Assembly: GCF_004364635.1 (NCBI RefSeq)
Contig: NZ_SOAX01000002.1
Span: forward strand, 372,001-436,000
Reading direction: 5' to 3'
From: Halospina denitrificans
Lineage (GTDB): Bacteria; Pseudomonadota; Gammaproteobacteria; Pseudomonadales; Oleiphilaceae
DNA: 64,000 nucleotides
Program-made: the position numbers and the translations under genes
The notes under the pieces: model-generated
Told to the model about the DNA's origin: nothing
What the model saw: only the letters and a program-made list of their open reading frames with translations
The model's database searches: none
Shown here: positions 8,976-19,955 of the stretch, one piece after another
How positions within the stretch are numbered: position 1 is the first letter of the stretch
Layout: every line of letters starts with the position of its first letter

Positions 8976-9428
8976 ATGTCCGACAGTCGCCAGTTTATTT
9001 TTGTCATGATCATTGCTGCACTCTTTGTCAGCTGGTTGGGTTGGCGCGGCTATGTGGTCATGGAACTGAACGAGAACATCCGCAGCCATGAGGAAATCGC
9101 CGATTACCCCTACCCGTTCCGGGTCCTGCGGGTTGAGGGTGGGACAGCCGTCATGAGCACGCTTCGCTCGCCGCGCATCGCGACGGAACAGGCCCTGCGC
9201 GAACTCTTCCCGAGCCTGCGAGGCACTTCCGAGGACAGCGCGGAAATGCGGCGCCTGGAGCAGGAATACGCGCGCCTCCAGGTCCGTGCCAGCCAGGCGG
9301 TTCTGGCCTCCCCCAGGATCCACCGTGTTCGCTGGGAACTCGATGAGAACTGGTACTACCTCAACGATATGGAGCTGCGCCAGGGCGGACTCGGCAACCC
9401 TGCACTCAGCCCGGCAAGGGGATCCTGA
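8976..9428 (+). CDS. Conserved hypothetical protein with one N-terminal membrane anchor
   Basis: 150 residues, not assigned to a named family. An N-terminal hydrophobic segment (residues 8-24, FIFVMIIAALFVSWLGW) suggests a single membrane anchor with the rest soluble. The remainder has a beta-rich stretch (YPFRVLRVEGGTAVMSTL) and a charged helical stretch (SAEMRRLEQEYARLQVRAS). The start ATG has AAGG 8 bases upstream. It ends 3 bases before srkA on the same strand, so the two are very likely co-transcribed, and a role in envelope or stress physiology beside srkA is possible. The gene looks genuine: codon use resembles its neighbours and it sits in an operon. Confidence 0.8.
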   Translation: MSDSRQFIFVMIIAALFVSWLGWRGYVVMELNENIRSHEEIADYPYPFRVLRVEGGTAVMSTLRSPRIATEQALRELFPSLRGTSEDSAEMRRLEQEYARLQVRASQAVLASPRIHRVRWELDENWYYLNDMELRQGGLGNPALSPARGS

Positions 9429-9431
9429 GTC

Positions 9432-10427
9432 ATGGACGAATCGGCCCATCCCTACCAGCACCTGACCCCGGACCTGGTCCTCGACGCCGTGGAATCCTGC
9501 GGCTTTGAGGTCAATGGCCGCCTGTTTCCACTGAACAGCTACGAAAACCGCGTCTACCAGGTGGGCATCGAGGACGGCACACCGTTGATCGCCAAGTTCT
9601 ACCGACCCGAGCGCTGGAGCCGGGAACAGCTCCTTGAGGAGCACAGTTTTGTCGCCGAGCTCGAAGAGGCCGAAATCCCCGTGGTCGGTGCTATCAAGCT
9701 GGCCAACGGGGGGTATCTGGCGGATTATGGCGGCTTCACCTTCGCCCTCTTTCCCCAGCGGGGCGGCCAGGCGCCGGACATCACCCTGCCAGACACCCTC
9801 TTCCGCGTGGGCCAGTGGATCGGTCGCATCCACCAGGTCGGTGCCCGCAGTGACTTCCAGGCCCGCCCAACCATTGACCCGGTTGAAACCATCGAGCGCG
9901 GCCACCGCTTCGTGCTCGAGAGTGGTTTCGTTCCCGACGATCTCCGGCACCCCTACCAGAGCCTGATCCGGGACCTGCTCACCGAGATCCAACGCAACCT
10001 CGAGGAGGCCGGCCCGGTAAACAGCCTGCGCCTTCATGGCGACTGCCATTTGGGCAACATCCTGGTGCGCGAGGAGCGCATCCTCTTCGTGGACTTCGAT
10101 GACGCCCGGCAGGGCCCGGCCATCCAGGACCTCTGGCTGATGCTCAGCGGCGACAGCGCGGAACAGAGCCTGGAAATGGGCGAGCTGATCGAGGGATACG
10201 AGCAGTTCAACGACTTCAATCCCCGCGAACGCTTCCTGATCGAGCCACTGCGCACCATGCGCCTGATCAACCAGGCCGCCTGGCTCGCCTGGCGCTGGGA
10301 TGACCCCACGTTCCCGATGCATTTTCCCTGGTTCGGCCAGCCCCGGTTCTGGTCCGACCACATCCTGATGCTCCGGGAACAGCTCGCCAACCTCCAGCAA
10401 CCGCCGGTGTCGCCACCGGTGGTTTGA
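9432..10427 (+). CDS. srkA: Stress response kinase A (YihE/RdoA)
   Basis: Cytoplasmic Ser/Thr protein kinase of the aminoglycoside phosphotransferase fold, known in E. coli as SrkA (YihE), which counters stress-induced cell death. 331 residues against 328 in E. coli. Motifs: N-terminal LNSYENRVYQVGIEDG (phosphate-loop equivalent) and IAKFYRPERWS (ATP-binding lysine). The catalytic loop is LHGDCHLGNIL, with the Asp and Asn of the HGD...N pattern, and the metal-binding segment is ILFVDFDDARQGPAIQDLW. It sits 3 bases after a small membrane-anchored protein and 19 bases before cmoA, all on one strand. Confidence 0.95.
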   Translation: MDESAHPYQHLTPDLVLDAVESCGFEVNGRLFPLNSYENRVYQVGIEDGTPLIAKFYRPERWSREQLLEEHSFVAELEEAEIPVVGAIKLANGGYLADYGGFTFALFPQRGGQAPDITLPDTLFRVGQWIGRIHQVGARSDFQARPTIDPVETIERGHRFVLESGFVPDDLRHPYQSLIRDLLTEIQRNLEEAGPVNSLRLHGDCHLGNILVREERILFVDFDDARQGPAIQDLWLMLSGDSAEQSLEMGELIEGYEQFNDFNPRERFLIEPLRTMRLINQAAWLAWRWDDPTFPMHFPWFGQPRFWSDHILMLREQLANLQQPPVSPPVV

Positions 10428-10446
10428 GAGACACAGTAGTCCCGCT

Positions 10447-11235
10447 ATGACGAATCCAACCAGTCGCTTTGATTCCGAGACGGACACCGTCTACTCCGAG
10501 GCAGGCATCAGCACGGAGCCCTTCAGCTTCGACGAGGCCGTGGCCCGCGTTTTCCCGGACATGATCCGCCGCTCCGTCCCCGGCTACACCACCATCGTCC
10601 CCATGATCGGGCTCATCGCCGCCCGCTTCGCACGTCCCGGCACCGCCTGTTACGACCTGGGCTGCTCCCTGGGCGCCGTCACCCTGGCCATGCGCCACAG
10701 CATCCCCCATACCGACGGGCGAATCATTGCTGTGGACAACGCCGAGTCCATGATCGAACGCTGCCAGCACTACATTGCCCTGGACGATGGCCAGCTCCCG
10801 GTGGAGCTGATGTGTGCCGATATCCAGGAGATCGACTATCAGCCCGCCAGCGTCGTGGCCCTGAACTTCACCCTGCAGTTCATTCCCGTAGCGGAGCGCG
10901 CGCCGCTGCTGAACCGACTCCGGGAGTCCCTGGAGCCGGGCGGAGCTCTCATTCTCTCGGAAAAGATCGCATTTGCGGACAGCGACGAACAGGCACTGCA
11001 CGAAGCGCTGCACCGGGACTTCAAGCGCGCACAGGGCTATTCCGAAATGGAGATCAGCCGCAAGCGCAACGCCCTTGAGGAAGTGCTGATCCCGGAAACC
11101 CTCGAGACCCACCGCCAGCGCCTGCTCGATGCCGGCTTCGCCCGGGTCACGCTCTGGCAGCAGTCCCTGAACTTTGTCTCACTGCTGGCACTGGCACCTG
11201 AGAAAGACAACCGCCGGGAGGAAACCAGTGTCTGA
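10447..11235 (+). CDS. cmoA: Carboxy-S-adenosyl-L-methionine synthase CmoA
   Basis: Converts SAM and prephenate to carboxy-SAM, the donor used by CmoB to make 5-carboxymethoxyuridine at position 34 of tRNAs. 262 residues. N-terminal region FDEAVARVFPDMIRRSVPGY is characteristic, followed by the SAM-binding CYDLGCSLGAVTLAM, AVDNAESMIERCQ and VVALNFTLQFIP. The C-terminal half has EPGGALILSEKI and the conserved HRDFKRAQGYSEMEI. It overlaps cmoB by 8 bases, so production of the donor and the transferase is coupled. Confidence 0.97.
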   Translation: MTNPTSRFDSETDTVYSEAGISTEPFSFDEAVARVFPDMIRRSVPGYTTIVPMIGLIAARFARPGTACYDLGCSLGAVTLAMRHSIPHTDGRIIAVDNAESMIERCQHYIALDDGQLPVELMCADIQEIDYQPASVVALNFTLQFIPVAERAPLLNRLRESLEPGGALILSEKIAFADSDEQALHEALHRDFKRAQGYSEMEISRKRNALEEVLIPETLETHRQRLLDAGFARVTLWQQSLNFVSLLALAPEKDNRREETSV

Positions 11236-12229
11236 CGGCTTTGACTGGCGCTCACGCTATACACCACTACTGGACTGGCTGGCCGACAGCGACCGGCACG
11301 AATGGCGAAGCCAGGTGGAGAACCGGCTCGAACGGGTCTTTGAAACCAGTCCTCACGGGGACCTGCCGCGCTGGCTTGCGGCCCTGACGTCATTACCCGC
11401 GATTCCCCGGGTTGCGGCGGATTTCCAGTCCCCGACGGTTCAGCTCTCAAGCCCTGAGCCACTGGATAACGAGACTTTTGGTCAGATCGAATCCGGATTA
11501 CGGGGCCTGATGCCCTGGCGCAAGGGCCCCTTTGAGTTCTTCGGGGTGCATGTGGATACGGAGTGGCGTTCCGACTGGAAATGGGAGCGGATTGCCCCGC
11601 AACTGAGTCCTCTGGAAGGGCGCGTGGTGCTGGATGTGGGCTGTGGCTCGGGCTATCACTGCTGGCGGATGCTGGGCGCGGGCGCCCGGCGGGTGATCGG
11701 CATTGATCCCGGCATACTCTTCCTGATGCAGTTCCTCGCCGTGCGGGACTACCTGCCGTCAGCGCCTCCGGCGGATCTGCTGCCCCTGCGCATGGAGGAC
11801 CTGCCCCCGAACCTGAGCCTCTTCGATACCGTCTTTTCCCTGGGCGTGCTCTACCATCGACGCTCACCGCTGGATCATCTTCTGGAACTGAAGTCCGCCC
11901 TGAAGCCGGGCGGCGAGCTGGTGCTGGAAACCCTGGTGATCGAAGGCGGCCCCACCGAGACCCTGATGCCGGAAGACCGCTATGCGCGCATGCGCAATGT
12001 CTGGTTTATTCCCAGTGTTGAGATGCTTCAGCGCTGGCTGGAGCGGACCGGTTTCCGGAAGGTGCGGGCCGTGGACGTGACGCCCACGACAACGGAAGAA
12101 CAGCGCTCAACGGACTGGATGCAGTTCCAGTCACTGCCGGATTTTCTCGACCCGAGAGACCCGACCCTCACTATTGAGGGCTATCCGGCCCCAATCCGCG
12201 CCACCCTGGTCGCGGAAAAACCCGCCTGA
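11228..12229 (+). CDS. cmoB: tRNA U34 carboxymethyltransferase CmoB
   Basis: Transfers the carboxymethyl group from carboxy-SAM to 5-hydroxyuridine 34 of tRNA. 333 residues. The GTG at 11228 is chosen because GGGAGG lies 6 bases upstream and it gives the expected N-terminus (SDGFDWRSRYTPLLDWLAD). A frame-consistent start 18 codons earlier would lie deep inside cmoA. Motifs: GPFEFFGVHVDTEWRSDWKW, VLDVGCGSGYHCWRMLGAGA, VFSLGVLYHRRSPLDHL and RYARMRNVWFIPS. It converges on purA, with only 6 bases between the stops. Confidence 0.97.
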   Translation: MSDGFDWRSRYTPLLDWLADSDRHEWRSQVENRLERVFETSPHGDLPRWLAALTSLPAIPRVAADFQSPTVQLSSPEPLDNETFGQIESGLRGLMPWRKGPFEFFGVHVDTEWRSDWKWERIAPQLSPLEGRVVLDVGCGSGYHCWRMLGAGARRVIGIDPGILFLMQFLAVRDYLPSAPPADLLPLRMEDLPPNLSLFDTVFSLGVLYHRRSPLDHLLELKSALKPGGELVLETLVIEGGPTETLMPEDRYARMRNVWFIPSVEMLQRWLERTGFRKVRAVDVTPTTTEEQRSTDWMQFQSLPDFLDPRDPTLTIEGYPAPIRATLVAEKPA

Positions 12230-12235
12230 AACGGG

Positions 12236-14739
<2,504 letters not shown>

Positions 14740-14807
14740 GGATTACAGGATCCGTGCTCTATCAACTCGGACAACGATTGGCGGGCCGGACCGGAGTCTT
14801 CCCCACC

Positions 14808-14993
14808 CTATCGAACCACGTAAAGCAGCACCAGGCCGAGGACCATGCTGGCCAGTCCGGCCTTGCGCATGGTCGAGGGGTCCATCTGTGCCAGCACCTC
14901 CACCATGCGCTGCCAGCGCTGTGGGTACAGGAAAGGCATGATGCCCTCGATAATCAGAAGCAGGGCAAAGGCGATCAACAGTTCCTGCCACAT
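14808..14993 (-). CDS. DUF2065 family small membrane protein (YjeT-like)
   Basis: 61-residue protein made mostly of two hydrophobic segments (residues 4-22 LLIAFALLLIIEGIMPFLY and 46-60 ASMVLGLVLLYVV) with the conserved P-x-R-W-Q-R-M centre. E. coli yjeT has the same size and sits at the same place, downstream of hflC and before purA. The ATG at 14993 has GGGGGAGG two bases upstream. A strong terminator separates it from hflC, so it may be expressed with hisZ. Function unknown. Confidence 0.9.
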   Translation of the reverse strand: MWQELLIAFALLLIIEGIMPFLYPQRWQRMVEVLAQMDPSTMRKAGLASMVLGLVLLYVVR

Positions 14994-15065
14994 AGCCTCC
15001 CCCTTCTCTCACTCCAGCCCGGTACGGTCCTTACAACGCGGCGATTCTACTCTGATCCAGCCCAT

Positions 15066-15094
15066 AAAAAAACCGGAGCCCAGGGCTCCGGTTT
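15066..15094 (-). terminator. Strong rho-independent terminator after hflC
   Basis: On the minus strand a perfect 11-bp stem (AAACCGGAGCC / GGCTCCGGTTT) with a 3-nt loop runs straight into a run of seven T residues. It lies 19 bases past the hflC stop codon. It closes the long nnr-to-hflC transcription run and separates it from yjeT-hisZ-purA. Confidence 0.92.
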
Positions 15095-15112
15095 CCGTCA
15101 CCGCCTTAGGAT

Positions 15113-15991
15113 TCAGCGTTCAGCGCCGCCGGAGTTCTTGATGAACTTCAGGAAATCACTCTTCGTATCGAGCAGGAACATGTCGCTCTTGTTCTGGAAG
15201 GTGGACTCATAGGCTGTCAGGGACCGATAGAGTTCATAGAAGTCACGGTCCTGGCCATAGGCGTCCGCATAGGTGCCGGCAGCCTGGTTATCACCCTCAC
15301 CTCGGATTTCCTCGGAAAGACGCCGCGCCTCGGCGACAATGACGGTTGCCTGTCGATCCGCGTCCGCACGGATGCCTTCGGCCAGCTCGCGGCCCCGCGA
15401 ACGGTATTCCTGGGCTTCCTTCTCCCGCGAGGTGCGCATCCGCGCATAGACGTTCTCACTCACCTCGTCAGGCAGCTCAATGCCCTTGATGCGGATATCG
15501 ATCACTTCAATACCGAATTCCGAGCTGGTCAGTTCATCAACGGAGTTGGTGATCTCCACCATCAGCTCATCGCGGGCGCCGGAGACCACCTCGCGCATGG
15601 TGCGGACACCAAACTGGTCGCGCAGGCCGTTCTCGATCCGTGACGCCAGCAGGTTTTCCGCCCGGCGCTCGTCGCCGCCCGTAGCCCGGTAGAACTGATC
15701 CACGTTCTGGATGCGCCAGGTGACATAGGAATCCACGTCCAGCGGCTTCTTCTCGATGGTGAGATAGCGCTGCTGCTCAATGTTGAGCGTGAGCACCCGC
15801 ACATCGAAGTGCCTGGCGTTGTCCACCCAGGGGAGCTTGAAATGCAGTCCCGGCTGGATATTGGTCTCGATCAGCTCCCCGAACCGCAGCAGCACGCCAC
15901 GGTGGGTTTCAGGCACGATATAGACTGTGGCTGATACAAGGTAAAGCAGTACTACACCGGAGATAATGGCCAGAATGCCCTTGGTATTCAT
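15113..15991 (-). CDS. hflC: Protease modulator HflC
   Basis: SPFH/band-7 inner-membrane protein which, with HflK, forms a cage around the FtsH protease and modulates degradation of membrane proteins. 292 residues. An N-terminal transmembrane segment (residues 5-23, GILAIISGVVLLYLVSATV) precedes the periplasmic band-7 domain (ETHRGVLLRFGELIETNIQPGLHFKLPWVD). A long helical part follows, with ARMRTSREKEAQEYRSRGRE. Placed 2 bases after hflK, so it is co-translated, and ended by a strong terminator. Confidence 0.97.
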   Translation of the reverse strand: MNTKGILAIISGVVLLYLVSATVYIVPETHRGVLLRFGELIETNIQPGLHFKLPWVDNARHFDVRVLTLNIEQQRYLTIEKKPLDVDSYVTWRIQNVDQFYRATGGDERRAENLLASRIENGLRDQFGVRTMREVVSGARDELMVEITNSVDELTSSEFGIEVIDIRIKGIELPDEVSENVYARMRTSREKEAQEYRSRGRELAEGIRADADRQATVIVAEARRLSEEIRGEGDNQAAGTYADAYGQDRDFYELYRSLTAYESTFQNKSDMFLLDTKSDFLKFIKNSGGAER

Positions 15992-15993
15992 GA

Positions 15994-17199
15994 TTAACGC
16001 CCCCTCCGGCCGGAATTATTTTCCTGCGAACGGATCCGCTCAACGACCCGATCCGTCAGCTGTTCCAGATCATAGGAGGCGGATCCGCCATCACTACTGC
16101 TGCCACTGTCACCACTCTGTGTCATGGCCCTGGCTCCACCCTTGGCCATCTGGTCCAGAGGCAGCATCATCAGGTTATTGCCTTCTTCAACATCGAGCAC
16201 CACCTTGCTGCTGTTTGAGAGCACTTTTTCCATCGTTTCGAGGTAGAGCCGCTCGCGCGTCACTTCCGGCGCCTGCTGGTAGATGTCGAAAACCTCCAGG
16301 AAGCGCTGGCTTTCACCCTGAGCGCGCTGTACCACCTCGGCCTTGTAGCCCTCGGATTCCTCAATAATGCGCTGGGCCTGACCCCGGGCTTCCGGAACGA
16401 CCTTGTTGCGATAGCGCTCAGCCTCATCGCGGAAGCGCTGCTCGTCCTCGCGGGCACGCTGGACATCCCGGAACGCTTCCTGAACCGGTTCCGGAGGCTG
16501 GGTGCTTTCGACGTTAACCCTCAGGATCTGCATGCCGACCGCATAGTTATCCAGGAAACGCTGGAGGCGCTCCTCCACCAACTGCCCCAACTCGGCCCGG
16601 CGTTCGGTCAGAACCCCGTGAAGATCCGAGCTGCCGACTTCGTGGCGCAAAGCGCTGTCCGTCGCGAACTGCAGGGTCATATTCGGGTCCCGCACGTTCA
16701 GCACAAACTGCTTGGGCTCGTTGACGCGGTACTGGACCCCCAGGTTCACGTTAACGATGTTCTCGTCCTCCGTGAGCATGTGGCCCTCGGACTGGAAGGA
16801 ACGGACGTCGGTAACCGTAACCATGCGCACGTCATCAACCAGCGGCAGCTTGAAGTTGAGGCCGGGCATGGCGGTGGTGTGGTACTCACCGAAACGCAGC
16901 ACAACCGCGTTTTCCCGCTCATCCACGATGTAGACGGATTGATAGCCGAGATAGCCGATGACCAGAAGGCCAACAACCGCCAGAATCAGCCCGAAACCAC
17001 CGGAGCCCTGTCCGGAACCACCGCTGTCGCCACGGCCACCGCCGCCCTTGCCGCCAAAGAGGCGATTGAGCTTATCGAGGCCCTTTTTCAATGCCTCATC
17101 AAGATCCGGCGGACCCTGATCGTTATTACCGCCACGATTGCCCGAGCCCCATGGGTCCCGGTCGTTGTTGCGGTTTCCACCCGGTTCGTTCCAGGCCAT
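15994..17199 (-). CDS. hflK: Protease modulator HflK
   Basis: Partner of HflC in the FtsH-regulating complex. 401 residues. A glycine- and asparagine-rich cytoplasmic N-terminus (about 70 residues, NRNNDRDPWGSGNRGGNNDQ) is followed by one transmembrane segment (about residues 73-92, LILAVVGLLVIGYLGYQSVY). A band-7 domain comes next (ERENAVVLRFGEYHTTAMPG), then a coiled region (AREDEQRFRDEAERYRNK) typical of HflK. It begins 110 bases after the hflX stop. Confidence 0.97.
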   Translation of the reverse strand: MAWNEPGGNRNNDRDPWGSGNRGGNNDQGPPDLDEALKKGLDKLNRLFGGKGGGGRGDSGGSGQGSGGFGLILAVVGLLVIGYLGYQSVYIVDERENAVVLRFGEYHTTAMPGLNFKLPLVDDVRMVTVTDVRSFQSEGHMLTEDENIVNVNLGVQYRVNEPKQFVLNVRDPNMTLQFATDSALRHEVGSSDLHGVLTERRAELGQLVEERLQRFLDNYAVGMQILRVNVESTQPPEPVQEAFRDVQRAREDEQRFRDEAERYRNKVVPEARGQAQRIIEESEGYKAEVVQRAQGESQRFLEVFDIYQQAPEVTRERLYLETMEKVLSNSSKVVLDVEEGNNLMMLPLDQMAKGGARAMTQSGDSGSSSDGGSASYDLEQLTDRVVERIRSQENNSGRRGR

Positions 17200-17309
17200 A
17201 ATTGTCTCCGTTTTAATTCAAACTTCTGCAGAATGACCCGACGCCCGCTCGAGTCTGCACAACAGATGCAAATAGTAGGTGTTCTGACGGGCTGGGACAA
17301 CCGTACCGT

Positions 17310-18632
17310 TCAGCCTTCGGCCTGGGCCGACATCCACTCCTGATTGCCCAGGAATGACAGCCGATCCTCGGAAACCCCCGCATGCCCGAGGAGCTGACAC
17401 CAGTCCCGTTCCTGCATCCGGATTTCCAGCGCAGGCTCACCGCCATCCAGCCAGCGCTCCGCAACCACCGCGCCGGTCTGATAGAAGCGCGCACGCAGCC
17501 AGCCTTCCGCCGGAGATAGCTTCACGTAATGGTGAACCACGTCCTCCGCCAGCCGTTCAGCCATGGCGTCGTAGAGCAGCTCCAGTCCCTCGCCGGTCAT
17601 GGCCGAGAGCCAGACACGCACGGGCCGACCCTGCTCATCGCGCTCCAGGCGGGGCGAGGCGTCCTCCATCCGATCAATCTTGTTACAGACCTGGAGTACC
17701 GGGATATCATCAGCCCCGATCTCCGCCAGTACGGACTCGACCTGGTGTATGGTCTCGTCGCGCTCCGGATCCGTGTTGTCGATAACATGCAGGAGGATCG
17801 ATGCCTCAACCGTCTCCTCAAGGGTCGCCCTGAAGGCTTCAACCAGGGTGTGCGGCAGGTGGCGGATGAAGCCCACCGTGTCCGCCAGCACAACCGGCCC
17901 AACATCCGGCACCGAGATCCGTCGTACCGTGGGATCCAGGGTCGCGAACAGCTGGTCCGCCTCGTAGACGGTAGACTGGGTCATGAGGTTGAACAGGGAG
18001 GATTTCCCGGCGTTGGTGTATCCCACCAGTGAGGCGGTGGGGATATCCGCCTTCCTGCGAGCCCGCCGCCCCTGCTCTCGCTGCTTGCGTACCTTCTGCA
18101 GGCGACGGTTGATCTGCTTGATGCGACCACGAAGCAGACGGCGGTCCGTTTCCAGCTGGGTCTCACCAGGCCCCCGCTGGCCGATACCGCCCTTCTGGCG
18201 CTCCAGGTGGGTCCAGCCCCGGATCAGCCGTGTGGACATGTGCTCCAGTTGCGCCAGTTCAACCTGGAGCTTGCCCTCATGGGTTCTCGCCCTCTGGGCA
18301 AAGATATCCAGGATGACGCCGGTCCGATCCAGAACCCGGCACCGCAACTCCCCTTCGAGGTTACGCTCCTGGCTGGGGCTGAGCACATGGTTGAAAAGGA
18401 CCACGTCCGCCTGTTCGGCCTGCATGAGTTCACGCAGGGATTCCAGTTTACCGGAGCCGAGAAAGAGCCGGGAACTGGGCTGGTGACGGGTTCCCGTCAC
18501 CAGACCGACGCAGGTAACGCCCGCGGATTCGGCAAGCTCCCGGAATTCCTCCGGGTCCTCGGGTTCCGTTTCCGACGCTAGCGTGATGTGAACAAGTATG
18601 GCCCGTTCACCGGCTTCGGGTCTTTCAAACAA
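17310..18632 (-). CDS. hflX: Ribosome-associated GTPase HflX
   Basis: GTPase that splits stalled or heat-damaged ribosomes. 440 residues. N-terminal HflX domain (TGTRHQPSSRLFLGSGKLESL, DVVLFNHVLSPSQERNLE) and a coiled GGIGQRGPGETQLETDRR region. The GTPase domain has P-loop LVGYTNAGKSSLFNLM, switch LDPTVRRI, LADTVGFIRHLPHTLVEAF and QVCNKIDRMED. It lies 14 bases after hfq in the conserved miaA-hfq-hflX order. Confidence 0.97.
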   Translation of the reverse strand: MFERPEAGERAILVHITLASETEPEDPEEFRELAESAGVTCVGLVTGTRHQPSSRLFLGSGKLESLRELMQAEQADVVLFNHVLSPSQERNLEGELRCRVLDRTGVILDIFAQRARTHEGKLQVELAQLEHMSTRLIRGWTHLERQKGGIGQRGPGETQLETDRRLLRGRIKQINRRLQKVRKQREQGRRARRKADIPTASLVGYTNAGKSSLFNLMTQSTVYEADQLFATLDPTVRRISVPDVGPVVLADTVGFIRHLPHTLVEAFRATLEETVEASILLHVIDNTDPERDETIHQVESVLAEIGADDIPVLQVCNKIDRMEDASPRLERDEQGRPVRVWLSAMTGEGLELLYDAMAERLAEDVVHHYVKLSPAEGWLRARFYQTGAVVAERWLDGGEPALEIRMQERDWCQLLGHAGVSEDRLSFLGNQEWMSAQAEG

Positions 18633-18646
18633 TCAGGCGGTACTCC

Positions 18647-18901
18647 TCATACGGAATCGGGCACCTCACCCTCCTCGCCGGGATGCTGGGGTGCCTTGAT
18701 GTTGCGGGCAGGCACAACCGTGGAAATGGCGTGCTTGTAGACCATCTGGCTGACCGTATTCTTCAGCAGGATCACAAACTGGTCAAAGGACTCGATCTGG
18801 CCCTGCAGCTTGATGCCGTTTACCAGGAAAATGGAAACGGGAATGCGTTCTTTGCGCAGTGAATTCAGGTAAGGGTCTTGTAAGGAATGCCCTTTTGACA
18901 T
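18647..18901 (-). CDS. hfq: RNA chaperone Hfq
   Basis: Hexameric Sm-like protein pairing small RNAs with mRNAs. 84 residues. Sm1 ([27 protein letters not shown] is the relevant span, residues 9-35) and Sm2 ([17 protein letters not shown], with the YKHA signature) are both complete. The C-terminal tail is short (about 18 residues), as in pseudomonads. The ATG at 18901 has GGAG 8 bases upstream; the frame continues upstream but is not used. A homolog of this conserved size is diagnostic. Confidence 0.98.
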   Translation of the reverse strand: MSKGHSLQDPYLNSLRKERIPVSIFLVNGIKLQGQIESFDQFVILLKNTVSQMVYKHAISTVVPARNIKAPQHPGEEGEVPDSV

Positions 18902-18947
18902 GGTGCTTCTCCTGTTTTTTATGTTTAGTGCCGCCCCGAGCCTCTGA

Positions 18948-19955
18948 CTACCGGACGGGTCCTCCCTTGATACCCTCAGCAGCGGCCGGCAGATCACTCT
19001 CCAATGTGGCCCCGGCCCTGATGATTTTCAAGGCCTTTCCCAGACACTCAGGATCGCCACCATCAAGCCAGTGGCAATCGGGCCAGCGTCTGAGCCAGGT
19101 AATCTGGCGCTTGGCCAGCTGACGGGTCGCTGCCAGCGCACGCTCAATCATCTCATTGTAACCGGTTTTACCGTCGATATGTTCCCATACCTGGCGATAT
19201 CCGACTGCACGCATCGAGGGCAGATCCAGAGACAGGTCGCCGCGCTCGTAGAAGCCCCGCACTTCCTCGATCAACCCCTGCTCCAGCATGGCACGGAAAC
19301 GCCGCTCAATCCGCTGGTGCAGATCGGCGCGTTGCGGGGGAGAAAGTGCAATGGGAATGGTCCGGTACGGCAGAGGGTTGCCGGCCCCCTCCGCTTTCTC
19401 CTCCGCCCAGAGTTCGGAAATTGGCTTTCCGGCCACCTGATAGACCTCCAGGGCCCTGAGCAGGCGCTGGCGATTGTTGGGGTGCATGCCGGCGGCGGCG
19501 ACCGGGTCCACTCGGGTGAGTTCACCGTACAGGGCCTCGCCCCCCTCCTCGTCAAAACGCCGCGCCAGGGCCTCCCGGGTGTCCGGGGAAGCAGCCGGCA
19601 TTGATGCCATGCCGAAGCACAGCGCCCGAAAGTACAGCATGGTACCGCCAACCAGGATCGGCGTCCGCCCCGCCGCAACGGCTTCATTCATCGCCTGAAG
19701 GGCATCCTCGCGGAAGTCGGCGGCGGAATAGGGATGCGCCGGGTCGCAGATGTCGATAAGACGATGCGGCGCCCTGGCCAGAGTCTCGCCATCCGGCTTG
19801 GCGGTACCGATGTCCATGCCCCGGTACACCAGGGCGGAGTCCACGCTGATCAGCTCGCCATTCAGGGCCTCCCGCAGCCGGATGGCCAGCTCCGTCTTGC
19901 CCGAGGCCGTGGGCCCCATCAGCAGGACGGCCAGCGGGGGCTCGACATCTGCCAT
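18948..19955 (-). CDS. miaA: tRNA dimethylallyltransferase MiaA
   Basis: Adds the isopentenyl group to A37 of tRNAs that read UNN codons. 335 residues. P-loop [15 protein letters not shown] at the N-terminus, [49 protein letters not shown] and the C-terminal [12 protein letters not shown]. The ATG at 19955 overlaps the mutL stop as TGATG, indicating coupled translation. Confidence 0.97.
   Translation of the reverse strand: MADVEPPLAVLLMGPTASGKTELAIRLREALNGELISVDSALVYRGMDIGTAKPDGETLARAPHRLIDICDPAHPYSAADFREDALQAMNEAVAAGRTPILVGGTMLYFRALCFGMASMPAASPDTREALARRFDEEGGEALYGELTRVDPVAAAGMHPNNRQRLLRALEVYQVAGKPISELWAEEKAEGAGNPLPYRTIPIALSPPQRADLHQRIERRFRAMLEQGLIEEVRGFYERGDLSLDLPSMRAVGYRQVWEHIDGKTGYNEMIERALAATRQLAKRQITWLRRWPDCHWLDGGDPECLGKALKIIRAGATLESDLPAAAEGIKGGPVR

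Noticed and set aside
8931-10487. Long minus-strand open frame (518 codons) opposite the 8976 gene and srkA
   Set aside because: It is antisense to two genes with clear family features and close operon spacing, has low-complexity composition typical of a GC-rich shadow frame, and no ribosome site.
11174-11227. Upstream in-frame start for cmoB
   Set aside because: It would lie inside cmoA; the GTG at 11228 has a strong GGGAGG and yields the expected N-terminus.
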